Shown here in pieces: positions 24,587 to 33,248 of a stretch of DNA of 64,000 nucleotides. The notes below the pieces were generated by a model. The model ran no database searches. It was not told the origin of the DNA and was given only the letters and a program-made list of their open reading frames with translations. Each line of letters starts with the position of its first letter. The first letter of the stretch is position 1. A program made the position numbers and the translations under genes. Source of the stretch: Curtobacterium pusillum (GTDB taxonomy: Bacteria; Actinomycetota; Actinomycetes; Actinomycetales; Microbacteriaceae); NCBI RefSeq assembly GCF_007680845.1, contig NZ_VEIY01000010.1:31956-95955 (forward strand). The letters are read 5' to 3'.

Positions 24587-24704
24587 CCCGAGTCTCGGCG
24601 TGGGCGACATCGCTCGCGCTCGTCGCCGCGAGAACCGTCGCTCAGCCCGAGACTCGGCGACGCCTACCCGAGACTCGGCGACGCGCCCCCGCGTCTCGGC
24701 GTCG
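24587..24704. repeat. Cluster of four CCGAG(A/T)CTCGGCG repeats
   Basis: Copies at 24587-24600 (CCCGAGTCTCGGCG), 24646-24662 and 24667-24683 (both CCCGAGACTCGGCGACG, 21 nt apart) and 24690-24704 (CGCGTCTCGGCGTCG). Each is itself near-palindromic (CCGAGNCTCGG). The cluster fills the gap between the convergent ThrE and DUF2795 genes. Confidence 0.8.
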
Positions 24705-24710
24705 CGCGGG

Positions 24711-24905
24711 TCAGCCCGCGTCGGAGACGGCGCTGGACACCGCGGTCGGCGCGTCGTACTCGCCGTCCGGGATCCGCTTCAGGGCGTCCAGGACGTCACC
24801 CTCCGCGCCCTCCTTCTCGGCGGTCGCGACGATGTCGTCCTTCGATGCCGGGTACTCGATGCCGCTGAGGTACTTCTGGACCTGGATCGGGTTCGCTGAT
24901 GCCAT
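24711..24905 (-). CDS. DUF2795 small protein
   Basis: A 64-residue protein matching DUF2795 (NPIQVQKYLSGIEYPASKDDIVATAEKEGA, abbreviated core YLSGIEYPASKDDIV; DVLDALKRIPDGEY). It is a short helical domain of unknown function, common in actinobacteria and often near stress genes. The start at MASANPIQ has a GGAAGGA ribosome site. Single gene, convergent with ThrE. Confidence 0.9.
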   Translation of the reverse strand: MASANPIQVQKYLSGIEYPASKDDIVATAEKEGAEGDVLDALKRIPDGEYDAPTAVSSAVSDAG

Positions 24906-24981
24906 GACGGTTCCTTCCATCGGGGACCCCACGCGTACGCGGCCTCCCCTCGGAGCCGGTCCGGCCACCGCGTTCAGCGGC

Positions 24982-25656
24982 TCAGATCTCCCAGCCGCCG
25001 TCGGTCCAGGTGGAGAGCCGGCGCGCGGCCTGCGGCTCGTAGCGCTCCATCCAGCCGCGCTCGAGCCGTGCGACGGCGCGGTCGAAGGCCGGGACGAGGT
25101 CGAGGTCCGACCGCAGGAGCGCCTGGAGCTGGAGCCCCTCGTACAGCGCGATGAGCTGCTCGGCGCCGCGGCGCGGGTCCATCGTGTGCGGCGCCCGGCC
25201 GACGGCGACGTCGTGCTCGAGCCCGCGCCGGATCTGGGCGTAGAAGAGCTGGTAGCGGGACCGGAGGTACGTCGCCATGGGGTGCTGCGGGTTGCCGGCG
25301 ACGGACAGCAGCGCCACGAGGAGTCGCATCAGCGCGGGGTCCTGCGCGTTCGAGGCGACGATCGCCCGGAGGAGCTGGACCGTCGAGCCGTCACCGACCT
25401 CGCGCGTGACCTCGTCCATGCGGCCGCCGTTCCACCGGTCGACCGCGGCGAGCACGAGTCCGTCCCACGAGGGGAAGTGCTGCCGCAGTTCCTCGACGGG
25501 GATGCCGATCCGCTCGGCGACCAGCACGGCGTCGGCCTCGTGGAAGGGGACGTCGCGGAGCAGGTCGACGGTCGCGCCGACGATCGTGATCCGCAGGTGC
25601 AGGGTCGCCGCTGCTGCGGCAGCCGCCTGCGTGTCGGCGCTGGTGTGTTCGAGCAT
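24982..25656 (-). CDS. TetR-family regulator
   Basis: A 224-residue TetR-type protein. The N-terminal three-helix DNA-binding region is about 18-65 (ITIVGATVDLLRDVPFHEADAVLVAERIGI; recognition part PVEELRQHFPSWDGLV), followed by an all-helical ligand domain. Ribosome site GGAGGGC before the ATG. The divergent neighbour is a small protein of unknown function, and the gap holds ATCGGGG-N11-CCCCGAT, a possible operator. Confidence 0.88.
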   Translation of the reverse strand: MLEHTSADTQAAAAAAATLHLRITIVGATVDLLRDVPFHEADAVLVAERIGIPVEELRQHFPSWDGLVLAAVDRWNGGRMDEVTREVGDGSTVQLLRAIVASNAQDPALMRLLVALLSVAGNPQHPMATYLRSRYQLFYAQIRRGLEHDVAVGRAPHTMDPRRGAEQLIALYEGLQLQALLRSDLDLVPAFDRAVARLERGWMERYEPQAARRLSTWTDGGWEI

Positions 25657-25727
25657 CGTGCCCTCCGTCGGTCCCCGGACGTCCTGTCCGTGTCACCCCG
25701 GCTCGGGGCACGTCCATCCAAACCGAT

Positions 25728-25752
25728 ATCGGGGGACACCAGAATCCCCGAT
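25728..25752. promoter_or_regulatory. Inverted repeat ATCGGGG-N11-CCCCGAT, candidate TetR operator
   Basis: Perfect 7-bp arms in the 170-nt divergent gap between the TetR gene and the small gene at 25827. A third related sequence, TGTCGGGGGACA, lies at about 25768-25779. Confidence 0.45.
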
Positions 25753-25826
25753 CCGGGTGTCGGCATGTCGGGGGACAAGCGCACTGCTCGCAGCACGTTC
25801 GCGGCGATCCGTGTGACGATGCCGTC

Positions 25827-26150
25827 ATGACCCCGAACGACTCCACCGCGCAGGGACTGGCGACCATGGCGTCCGCTGGCTTCGAGTTCGGCGGCGATGC
25901 CGACCAGGTCGCGCACGACGTCCGCACGATGTGGGAGCAACTCGGTCGCCCGGTGGGTGCGTTCGACGCCGCCGCCCGGGCGATCGCCGTGCTGCCCCAG
26001 CGCCCCGAGGTGCCGGTCGCCGACCAGGCCAGGCGGCGCGAGTTCGAGCGTGCGGTCGGCATCAACCCGGTCGAGGTCGAGCTCGCCGCCGCGTTGTCCG
26101 CCCGCGAGCTGCTCGAGCGGATGGCGAGGACCTGCAGCGCGCCCTGCTGA
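25827..26150 (+). CDS. Hypothetical small protein
   Basis: A 107-residue soluble protein, probably all-helical (DADQVAHDVRTMWEQLG; ADQARRREFERAVGINPVEVELAAAL), with two cysteines at the extreme C terminus (TCSAPC). Not recognised. Codon use is typical of the window, and a GACGAT hexamer ends 6 nt before the ATG. Divergent from TetR and followed by a family-A palindrome. Confidence 0.7.
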   Translation: MTPNDSTAQGLATMASAGFEFGGDADQVAHDVRTMWEQLGRPVGAFDAAARAIAVLPQRPEVPVADQARRREFERAVGINPVEVELAAALSARELLERMARTCSAPC

Positions 26151-26162
26151 CGTGACGTGACG

Positions 26163-26202
26163 GACGGGAGGCGCGGTGCCAGCCGGCACCGCGCCTCCCG
26201 TC
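26163..26202. repeat. Family-A palindromic element, copy 4
   Basis: 18-bp perfect arms (26163-26180, 26185-26202) around loop AGCC; core GGGAGGCGCGGTGCC. Lies between the convergent small gene and a stress-type SDR gene, 12 nt and 16 nt from their stops. Confidence 0.9.
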
Positions 26203-26218
26203 GTCCTCCCGGTCGCCG

Positions 26219-27130
26219 CTACGGCGTCGGCATGCCGCCGTCGACGTGCAGGGTCTCCCCCACCACGTACGACGACTCGCCGCTGGCCAGGAACACGTAC
26301 GCCGGCGCGAGCTCGGCGGGCTGACCCCAGCGACCGAGGTAGGTCTGCTCGCCGGCGGACGGCAGCGCCTCGGGCGGCTGCCCACCCGCGGGCTGCAGCG
26401 GGGTCCAGATCGGCCCCGGCGCCACGGCGTTCACGCGGATGCCCTTCGGCGCGAGCTGCGCGGCGAGGCCCTTCGCGAGGTTGTTCACGGTCGCCTTCGT
26501 CGCGGCGTAGTGCACGAGGTGCGGCGACGGTGCGTACGCCTGGATCGACGTGGTGTTGATGATCGTCGAGCCCGGCTGCAGGTGCGGCACGGCGGCCTTC
26601 GTGATGCGGAAGGTCGCGTAGGCGTTCGTCTTGAACGTCTCGTCGAACTCCTCGTCCGAGATCTTCGTGATGTCGTCGACGTTCTGCTGCTTGCCCGCGT
26701 TGTTCACGAGGATGTCGAGCCCACCGAGCTGCTCGACCGCGTCCGCGACGAGCTGCTCGCAGACCTCGAGCGACGTGATGTCACCGGGGAGCGTCACGGC
26801 CTTGCGTCCGGCCGCCTCGATGAGTCCGACGATGCGGTCGGCGTCCTCCTGCTCCTCGGGCAGGTAGGCGATCGCGACGTCGGCACCCTCGCGGGCGAAG
26901 GCGATCGCGACGGCGGCGCCGATCCCGGAGTCGCCGCCCGTGACGAGCGCCTTGCGCCCCTCGAGCCGACCCGAGCCGCGGTAGGTGTCCTCGCCGTGGT
27001 CGGCCGGGACGTTCTCCGCCATCTCCGCGTCGGTGCCCGCTCCGTCGAGGTACTGCTCGTCGGGCTTCTTGTCGGCGTACATCTTCGTCGGGTCCTGCAT
27101 GCTGTACTGGTCGATCTGCTGGTCCGTCAT
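26219..27130 (-). CDS. SDR oxidoreductase, general-stress-protein-39/YhdF-like
   Basis: A 303-residue SDR with the ~55-residue N-terminal extension of the GSP39 type (YSMQDPTKMY, DHGEDTYRGSGRLEGRK). Cofactor motif TGGDSGIG at 64-71, NNAG at 143-146, catalytic S195, Y208 and K212 (HYAATKAT). Homologues in Bacillus are sigma-B stress proteins; the substrate is unknown. Start at MTDQQIDQ; TACCGT ends 7 nt upstream. A paralogue lies at 60612-61499. Confidence 0.93.
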   Translation of the reverse strand: MTDQQIDQYSMQDPTKMYADKKPDEQYLDGAGTDAEMAENVPADHGEDTYRGSGRLEGRKALVTGGDSGIGAAVAIAFAREGADVAIAYLPEEQEDADRIVGLIEAAGRKAVTLPGDITSLEVCEQLVADAVEQLGGLDILVNNAGKQQNVDDITKISDEEFDETFKTNAYATFRITKAAVPHLQPGSTIINTTSIQAYAPSPHLVHYAATKATVNNLAKGLAAQLAPKGIRVNAVAPGPIWTPLQPAGGQPPEALPSAGEQTYLGRWGQPAELAPAYVFLASGESSYVVGETLHVDGGMPTP

Positions 27131-27137
27131 GGCCCCG

Positions 27138-27143
27138 ACGGTA
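27138..27143 (-). promoter_or_regulatory. -10-like hexamer TACCGT ahead of the stress SDR gene
   Basis: Ends 7 nt before the ATG at 27130 on the minus strand. Confidence 0.45.
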
Positions 27144-27269
27144 CGCACGCCTGCTTCCCGGGTCGTCCAGACGCGTGTCCCCCGCCGCGCACTCCGGCTG
27201 AATGTCACGGTCCGGTGACGACCAGGCTCCGATTCGGTAACACCCGTCGTCCAGGCCGGCCGGGGGTCG

Positions 27270-27275
27270 TACCGT
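27270..27275 (+). promoter_or_regulatory. -10-like hexamer TACCGT ahead of the secreted unknown
   Basis: Ends 6 nt before the GTG at 27282. Confidence 0.45.
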
Positions 27276-27281
27276 CGACTG

Positions 27282-28022
27282 GTGACCTTCCGGACCGTGC
27301 TGGCGTTGAGCGCCGCAGCCCTCGCCTTCGCGGCGGGGTCGGTCGTCGTGGACGGCACGACCGGCTCCGGTGCCCTGTCGGCCGCAGCGGCCGAGGTCGC
27401 GCCGGAGTCCTCCGCGCACGACGCCGCGCGGGTCACCACCGCGAAGCTCAAGCGGGTCGACTCGATCGAACTCGACGCCGAGTCGCTCGTGTTCCGCCGC
27501 GGGTCGAAGACCGTCGTCGAAGCGTCGATGCGCGACTCCCGCACGACGGTGAGCCTCCTCAACCGACTGCTCGGCACCCCGTCACGGACGCAGACGGCCG
27601 AGGGCGACGGCGGCGCGTGCTTCCCGTCCGGCACGACCTACACGTGGGGCGGTGCGGTCCGCGTGGCAGCACTGACGACCCCGGCGCCGGCCGGCAACGC
27701 GGTCGAGATCCGCGTCCTCCGTGATGCCGTGTCGTCCCGGTTCGGCGGCGACGTCGAGCTGACCGGTCCGGACGGCGTCCAGGTCGGCGACGACCTCTCC
27801 GACGAGATCGCCGACGCCCCGAAGTCCGAGCGTGTGTCGTTCGGCTCCGACGACGCGAAGGCCTGGCAGCTCCTGCTGGAGTCGGGGTGGGCGCCGGCCG
27901 ACGACCGCGACGCCGCGGACGACGACGACTCCGGCACGAACGGTGTCTCCGCCCTGACCGACGACACGACGGTCACGGTGCTCGGCTCCCCGATGCCGGT
28001 GCACGCCCAGCGCAGCTGCTGA
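27282..28022 (+). CDS. Secreted or surface protein of unknown function
   Basis: A 246-residue protein with a GTG start and an N-terminal signal-like segment (VLALSAAALAFAAGSVVV) but no clear cleavage box. The rest is beta-rich and acidic: a FRRGSKTVVEASMRDSR block, GGACFPSGTTYTWGG and a DDRDAADDDDSGTN linker. Two cysteines are visible, one in GGACF and one at the very C terminus. No domain is recognised. Divergent from the stress SDR and convergent with a phosphodiesterase-fold gene. Confidence 0.75.
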   Translation: MTFRTVLALSAAALAFAAGSVVVDGTTGSGALSAAAAEVAPESSAHDAARVTTAKLKRVDSIELDAESLVFRRGSKTVVEASMRDSRTTVSLLNRLLGTPSRTQTAEGDGGACFPSGTTYTWGGAVRVAALTTPAPAGNAVEIRVLRDAVSSRFGGDVELTGPDGVQVGDDLSDEIADAPKSERVSFGSDDAKAWQLLLESGWAPADDRDAADDDDSGTNGVSALTDDTTVTVLGSPMPVHAQRSC

Positions 28023-28040
28023 CCCCCGGCGCGCGCGGGC

Positions 28041-28823
28041 TCAGATCCGCAGCGTCGCCACCACCGGGAAGTGGTCGCTCGCGAACCAGGTCTCCGGTCC
28101 GTCGTGGTCGATGACGACCCGGTTCACCCCGGCGATCCCCTTGGTGAAGACCCAGTCGATGCGCTCGCCCGAGTCGACCGGCGGTGCCCAGTCGTTGAAG
28201 GTGGCCGTCCGGTCGTCCTGGTCGCCGCCGAGCACCCAGGCGTCCGCGAAGCCCGCGGCCGTGAGCACCCGGGTGGCCTCGCCCGCACCGGCGGCCTCGT
28301 TCCAGTCCCCCGCGACGACGACCGGTCCGTCAGTCGCGCTCAGCCGCTCGGCGATGAGCGCCGCGCTCTTCGCCCGGACCTCGTCGCCGTGCGGCCCCGG
28401 TTCGTGGTCGAGGTGCGTGGTGAGGAGCGTGAAGGCCTCGCCCTCGACGTCGACGAAGCGCGCGTGGTTCGCGACACGGGGGAACACGCTCGCCCAGGTG
28501 TTCGAGACGGGCTCGTCCGGGGTGTCCGACAGCCAGAAGGTGCCGTCGTCCACGGGGCGCACCCGACTGCGTCGGAAGAACACCGCGGCGTGCTCGCCCG
28601 CGGTGCCGCCCTCGCGCCCCTGGCCGAGGTCGCCGTGGTCGGGCAGACCGGCGCGGAGGTCGTCCATCTGGTGCGCGAACGCCTCCTGCACACAGAGCAC
28701 GTCCGGGTCGTGCCGCCGGATCACGTCGAGCAACACGGGCAGCCGAGCCGGCCAGTCGTGCGCCGGGTCCGGGTTCTTCACGTTGTAGGTCATCAGGGTG
28801 ATCGGACGCGCTGCGTTGCTCAC
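28041..28823 (-). CDS. Endonuclease/exonuclease/phosphatase-family protein
   Basis: A 260-residue EEP-fold enzyme. Metal and catalytic motifs: N14 in TYNVKN, E47 in VLCVQEA, TTHLDHEPG, GDWNEA, and D250-H251 in ASDHFPV at the end. No signal peptide, so cytoplasmic. The fold covers nucleases, inositol phosphatases and sphingomyelinases; the sequence does not settle which. GTG start; TAGGTT ends 6 nt upstream, in the 16-nt gap after the LCP gene. Confidence 0.88.
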   Translation of the reverse strand: MSNAARPITLMTYNVKNPDPAHDWPARLPVLLDVIRRHDPDVLCVQEAFAHQMDDLRAGLPDHGDLGQGREGGTAGEHAAVFFRRSRVRPVDDGTFWLSDTPDEPVSNTWASVFPRVANHARFVDVEGEAFTLLTTHLDHEPGPHGDEVRAKSAALIAERLSATDGPVVVAGDWNEAAGAGEATRVLTAAGFADAWVLGGDQDDRTATFNDWAPPVDSGERIDWVFTKGIAGVNRVVIDHDGPETWFASDHFPVVATLRI

Positions 28824-28829
28824 CCGTCG

Positions 28830-28835
28830 AACCTA
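28830..28835 (-). promoter_or_regulatory. -10-like hexamer TAGGTT ahead of the EEP gene
   Basis: Ends 6 nt before the GTG at 28823, within the short gap after the LCP gene. Confidence 0.5.
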
Positions 28836-28839
28836 CCGA

Positions 28840-30339
28840 CTAGTTGATGCAGACGCCTTCCTTGCCGTAGCTCTTCACGTCCGTCGACGTGGGCTTCGGC
28901 TCCGACGCAGCGGGCTTCGACGCGGACGAACCGGAGGACCCGGAGCCCGTCGCGGGCGTGGAGGCAGTGCCACCGGCGGCCGGCACGGGGGTCGCGGTCT
29001 TGCCGTCGGACCCGAGGACGAGCGTCACGCCTGTCACCGCGGCGGTGCGCACGGCGACGGATCCCGGCACGACGGCGGCCACGGCCTTCGCCTGCTTCTC
29101 CATGCCGGCCGGGTACTGCACCTGGGTGGTCTTCGTGAGGTCGGACGAGCCGGGGGCGCCGACCTGGAAGCCGCGTGCGGTGAGGACCGACCCGGCCGCA
29201 CTGGCCGCTCCGGTCACGCCGCTGCCGTTGAGCACGGTGACCGAGGTGCTCGCGGGCTGTGCGCGCCCGGCCTTGCTGTACTCCTCGGGTTCGCCGACGA
29301 GCCCCTGCACGAAGGCGGGCAGCCCGACGGTGTCGACCTGGACGATCGACAGCGGCGAGCCGTTCACCGTGATGGTCGGGGTCCCGAGGGTGGGGATCGT
29401 CGCGGACTGGATGTTGCCCGGGCGCAGGTTCCGCATCTGCGTCGCGAGGTTCACGAGGTCGGTGTCGGTCTGGATGGACCCGCCGACTGCCTTGAGGATG
29501 TTGCCGAGCTTGATCGGGTTGAGCAGGGTGCCGGCCGACAGGACCTTCCTGGCTTCCTGCGACAGGAAGTACTGCTGCCGGACGTTGCGGTCGAGGTCGC
29601 CGTTGGGCAGTCCGTGCCGCTGCCGGACGAACGACAGCGCCTGCTTCGCGTCGAGCGAGGAGTTGCCCTTCGGCAGGTTGACGCCGGAGTACGAGTCGTT
29701 GACCGCGTTGTTGAGGCAGACGTCGACCGGTCCGAGTTCCTTGACGACCTGGTAGAAGCCGAGCAGCGAGACCCGGACGTAGTGGTCGATCGTCAACCCG
29801 CTGAGGTTCTGGATCGTCTGGATGAGCAGCTTCGCGCCGCCGGTGTCCCCGCCGCCGTTCAAGGTGCCGTAGTAGAACGCGCTGTTGAGCTTGCCCTTGC
29901 CGACGTTCGGGATGTCGACGTACGAGTCGCGGGGGAAGGAGATCATCGTGGCCTGCGAGCCGTCGGCGTTGATGTGCAGCACGATCATCGTGTCGGTGTT
30001 CGTCGCACCGCCGTCCGACTGGGTGCTGAGCTCGGCCATCTGCTCCGGCGTCGCGTTGTCCGGCCGGTGGTCGTCGCCGACGAGCAGGATGTTCTGCGCC
30101 TGGCCGTCGACGTCGTCCTTCTTCGCCGTGTGGCCGGTGATCGCGTTGATCTTGGTGACGCCGTTCGACAGGGAGCCGTACGCGTACGCGGCGTACCCGC
30201 CGCTCAGCAGCAGCCCCATCGTGAGGACACCGGCGACGGCGGGGAGGACCACCCCGGCACGCCGCTTCTGGCGGCCGTGGCGCGGCGGCGTGGAGCCGCG
30301 TCGTCCGCGGCCGATCGTCTGCTCGGGCTCGTTGGTCAC
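28840..30339 (-). CDS. LytR-CpsA-Psr (LCP) cell-wall glycopolymer ligase with LytR_C domain
   Basis: A 499-residue membrane-anchored protein: cytosolic basic N terminus, one membrane helix ~30-54, LCP domain ~80-330 with GDDHR at 88-92, D117 and R137-D138 (SFPRDSYV), then a LytR_C domain ~365-450 (VTVLNGSGVTGAASAAG) and a Ser/Ala/Pro/Thr-rich tail. LCP proteins attach polyprenyl-linked glycopolymers to peptidoglycan. GTG start; TATGGT ends 6 nt upstream. A second LCP gene lies at 33790. Confidence 0.94.
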   Translation of the reverse strand: MTNEPEQTIGRGRRGSTPPRHGRQKRRAGVVLPAVAGVLTMGLLLSGGYAAYAYGSLSNGVTKINAITGHTAKKDDVDGQAQNILLVGDDHRPDNATPEQMAELSTQSDGGATNTDTMIVLHINADGSQATMISFPRDSYVDIPNVGKGKLNSAFYYGTLNGGGDTGGAKLLIQTIQNLSGLTIDHYVRVSLLGFYQVVKELGPVDVCLNNAVNDSYSGVNLPKGNSSLDAKQALSFVRQRHGLPNGDLDRNVRQQYFLSQEARKVLSAGTLLNPIKLGNILKAVGGSIQTDTDLVNLATQMRNLRPGNIQSATIPTLGTPTITVNGSPLSIVQVDTVGLPAFVQGLVGEPEEYSKAGRAQPASTSVTVLNGSGVTGAASAAGSVLTARGFQVGAPGSSDLTKTTQVQYPAGMEKQAKAVAAVVPGSVAVRTAAVTGVTLVLGSDGKTATPVPAAGGTASTPATGSGSSGSSASKPAASEPKPTSTDVKSYGKEGVCIN

Positions 30340-30345
30340 CCGGAA

Positions 30346-30351
30346 ACCATA
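30346..30351 (-). promoter_or_regulatory. -10-like hexamer TATGGT ahead of the LCP gene
   Basis: Ends 6 nt before the GTG at 30339 on the minus strand. Confidence 0.55.
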
Positions 30352-30432
30352 ACGGGCACGTCTGCAGGGCGCGTGGAACGGCCCTGGCAGGTCTCCGCGA
30401 TTCCGCCGACGAGCCCCTGCGCGTCGCCGGCG

Positions 30433-31083
30433 CTAGTCGCGCGACGGGAGCAGGTGGATCGCCTCCATGGCGAGCTCGGCGGCGATCGGGTCCTTCGCGC
30501 GCACGGCGTCCTTGAGCTTCTCGAGCTCGGGCAGGATGACGTCGGCCGGGACGAGCTCGGCGAGCTCCGGCACGCGGAGCTTGAAGGCGAGGCCGTCGGT
30601 CGTCGACTTGCACAGCTGCTCGAGGGACGCGTTCCCGCAGTGGTCGGCCCACATCGCGTAGATGCTCGCGCCGTTCTGGGCGACCTCGCCCTGGTGCTCG
30701 CGCTCGACCTGCGCCGTGACGTCGTCGAGCGTCTTCAGCACCTTCTTGCGCTGCGCGTCGGTGAAGCGCGGCGTGGCGAGCCGGGCCACACCGCCGTAGA
30801 TCACGCCGAGCGTGCGGTACGCGTCGAGCAGCTCGTCCTTCGTCGGGGCGGCGACGCGGGTGTACCGGTTCGGCGCCATCTCGATGAGGCCCGCACGGGA
30901 CAGCTCGGCGAGGGCTTCGCGGATCGGGGTCCGGGAGACACCGAGCCAGGCGATCAGGTCGTCGTCGTTGAGTCGCTCGCCCGGCTCGAGCGTGCCGTCC
31001 ATGATGGCGTCCCGGATCTTGTCCTGCACGGTGTCACGGAGGAGCTTCCGCTCGGCTGCGGGCTGGGTCGAAGGAACTGGCAT
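30433..31083 (-). CDS. GntR-family regulator (FCD-like)
   Basis: A 216-residue regulator: winged helix at ~10-78 (VQDKIRDAIMDGTLEPGERLNDDDL; WLGVSRTPIREALAELSRAGLI) and an all-helical effector domain of FadR/FCD type with atypical metal-ligand spacing. It starts 12 nt after the MMPL gene, so could be co-transcribed, but a TCACATGTGA palindrome in front of its ATG suggests its own control. Confidence 0.9.
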   Translation of the reverse strand: MPVPSTQPAAERKLLRDTVQDKIRDAIMDGTLEPGERLNDDDLIAWLGVSRTPIREALAELSRAGLIEMAPNRYTRVAAPTKDELLDAYRTLGVIYGGVARLATPRFTDAQRKKVLKTLDDVTAQVEREHQGEVAQNGASIYAMWADHCGNASLEQLCKSTTDGLAFKLRVPELAELVPADVILPELEKLKDAVRAKDPIAAELAMEAIHLLPSRD

Positions 31084-31095
31084 GGCACCAGCGTG

Positions 31096-31105
31096 TCACA
31101 TGTGA
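31096..31105. promoter_or_regulatory. Palindrome TCACATGTGA, candidate GntR operator
   Basis: Perfect 10-bp palindrome overlapping the MMPL stop codon, 13 nt upstream of the GntR start. A CACGCT hexamer follows on the minus strand, ending 6 nt before the ATG. Confidence 0.4.
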
Positions 31106-33228
31106 TGGGACGGACGCGACAGGCGCGACGGCCACCACGCTCGTCGGCCGAGGTCGTACGCCAGCGCGGGCACGAGCAGCGACCGGACGACGATCGTGTC
31201 GAGCAGGACGCCGAACGCCACGACGAACGCGATCTGCACGAGGAACAGGATCGGGATGACCCCGAGCGCGGCGAACGTCGCCGCCAGGACCACCCCGGCC
31301 GACGTGATCACCCCGCCGGTCACCCCGAGGCCGCGGAGAACGCCCTCGCGCGGACCGTGCCGGAGCGCTTCCTCGCGCACGCGGGTCATGAGGAAGATGT
31401 TGTAGTCCACGCCGAGCGCCACGAGGAAGACGAACGAGTAGAGCGGGACCGAGGGGTCCGCTCCGGGGAAGTGGAACACGTGGTCGAAGACGAGCGCGCC
31501 GACGCCGAGTGCCGCGGCGAACGACACGATCACGCTGCCGATGAGCACGAGGGGGGCGACGATGCTCCGGAGCAGCAGCATGAGGATCAGCAGGATGACG
31601 GCGAGCACGACGGGGATGATGAGCGTGCGGTCGCGGATGCCCGTGTCGTTCGTGTCCACGGCCGTCGCGGTCGCACCGCCGACGATCGCGTCCGGGTCGA
31701 CCCGTTCGACGGCGGTCCGGAGCTCGCGGACGGTCTGCTCCGCGGCGTCGGAGTCGGCCGGGTCGGAGAGGGTGGCCTCGAGCAGGACGTCGCCGTGCGA
31801 CACGGTCGGGTCCCAGCCCGCTGCGCCGGCACTCGCTCCGGTTCCCGTTCCCGGCACGGGCGTGGTGCCGGACGGCGAGTCCTTCGCCGCCACCACGACG
31901 CTGTCCACGCCGTGGACCGCGGTGATCGCGTCGGCGAGGTCGGCGGTCTTCGAGGCCGACCCGATGACCTCCGCCGGGCTGCCGGATCCGCCCGGGAAGT
32001 GGTCGGCCAGCACGTCCTGACCGTCGCGGGCCTGGGACGCCCCGATGACGAGGTCGCTCTGCGGGACGCCGTCGGCCTTGAGCCCGATGAGCCCGCTGCC
32101 CATCGCGAGGAGCCCCACGGTGCACACGATCCAGACGACCCGGGAGCGCCTGGCCACGAGCCGACCGACTCGCGCCCAGACCCCGCGGGCGTCGGGACCG
32201 GTGAGGTCTGGGTGCGGGGTGCCGTACTGCGGGCGGAGCGGCCAGAACGCCGCGCGGCGGAACGCGAGCAGCAGCGCGGGCAGCAGGGTCAGCGCGGACA
32301 GCAGGCTGAACGCGATGCCGATGGCCGCGACGGGCCCGAGCGCCTTGTTCGAGTTGAGGTCGGAGAGCAGGAGGCAGAGCACGCCGACGATGACCGTCCC
32401 ACCGGACGCGAGGATCGGCTCGAGACTGCCCCGGAGTGCGGCCGTCGTGGCGTCCCACCCGCTGCGGTGGTCGCGGAGCGCCTCCCGGAAGCGTGCCGTG
32501 TAGAGGAGCGCGTAGTCGGTCGCGGCGCCGATGACGAGGATCGACAGGATGCCCTGCACCTGCCCGTTCACGGTGACGATGTCGGCCTTGGCGAGCCACC
32601 AGACGACGAGGATCGAGGCACAGAGGGCGAACGTCGCGGTGCCCAGCACGAGGATCGGCAGCAGCGGTGACCGGTAGACGACGATGAGGATCACGAACAC
32701 CGCGGCGAGCGCCACCCCGAGCAGGATCCCGTCGATGCCGGCGAAGGCCTCCGTCAGGTCGGCGGTGAACCCCGCGGGACCCGTGACGTACCCGTGCAGA
32801 CCGGACGGCAGGGCGTCGTCGACGGCCGCGCGGACGGCCTCGACCGCGTCGCCGGTGTCCGCGTCCTTCGTGAGCGTCGCGACGATCTCCACCGCTTCCC
32901 CGTCGTCGCTCGTGATGGTGGGACTGACGCCCTGCACGTCGTCGCGCTTCCCGAGCTGTTCGGCGAGGGCCGTCGCGGCGTCCTGGTCGGCCGCGGTGAG
33001 GCCGGTGTCGCGGGACAGCACGACGATCGCCGGGGCTCCGGAGGCCTGGCGGAACTCCGCGGCACGCTCCTGCACCTTCGTCGCGTCGGCCGATGCCGGC
33101 AGGAACGAGGTCTGGTCGGTGGTCGAGACCTCGGAGATCTTGCCGAAGAACGGACCGCCCACCGAGGCGATCGCGAGCCAGACCACGATGACGAGCGCGG
33201 GGACGACGATGCGGAGGGATCGGGACAC
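31096..33228 (-). CDS. MMPL-family RND transporter
   Basis: A 710-residue exporter with two copies of the MMPL unit: a first helix at ~7-24, a large extracytoplasmic loop, then helices that include IGAATDYALLYTARFREAL, and in the second half LGVDYNIFLMTRVREEAL. These membrane Asp-Tyr pairs form the proton relay in MmpL/RND proteins. Actinobacterial members export lipids or drugs. GTG start; TACGAT ends 6 nt upstream and a 14-bp palindrome sits behind it. Divergent from a MarR gene, the probable repressor. Confidence 0.93.
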   Translation of the reverse strand: MSRSLRIVVPALVIVVWLAIASVGGPFFGKISEVSTTDQTSFLPASADATKVQERAAEFRQASGAPAIVVLSRDTGLTAADQDAATALAEQLGKRDDVQGVSPTITSDDGEAVEIVATLTKDADTGDAVEAVRAAVDDALPSGLHGYVTGPAGFTADLTEAFAGIDGILLGVALAAVFVILIVVYRSPLLPILVLGTATFALCASILVVWWLAKADIVTVNGQVQGILSILVIGAATDYALLYTARFREALRDHRSGWDATTAALRGSLEPILASGGTVIVGVLCLLLSDLNSNKALGPVAAIGIAFSLLSALTLLPALLLAFRRAAFWPLRPQYGTPHPDLTGPDARGVWARVGRLVARRSRVVWIVCTVGLLAMGSGLIGLKADGVPQSDLVIGASQARDGQDVLADHFPGGSGSPAEVIGSASKTADLADAITAVHGVDSVVVAAKDSPSGTTPVPGTGTGASAGAAGWDPTVSHGDVLLEATLSDPADSDAAEQTVRELRTAVERVDPDAIVGGATATAVDTNDTGIRDRTLIIPVVLAVILLILMLLLRSIVAPLVLIGSVIVSFAAALGVGALVFDHVFHFPGADPSVPLYSFVFLVALGVDYNIFLMTRVREEALRHGPREGVLRGLGVTGGVITSAGVVLAATFAALGVIPILFLVQIAFVVAFGVLLDTIVVRSLLVPALAYDLGRRAWWPSRLSRPSHHM

Positions 33229-33234
33229 GGGTCG

Positions 33235-33240
33235 ATCGTA
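33235..33240 (-). promoter_or_regulatory. -10-like hexamer TACGAT ahead of the MMPL gene
   Basis: Ends 6 nt before the GTG at 33228; the palindromic operator lies 8 bp further upstream. Confidence 0.5.
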
Positions 33241-33248
33241 CTCCGATG

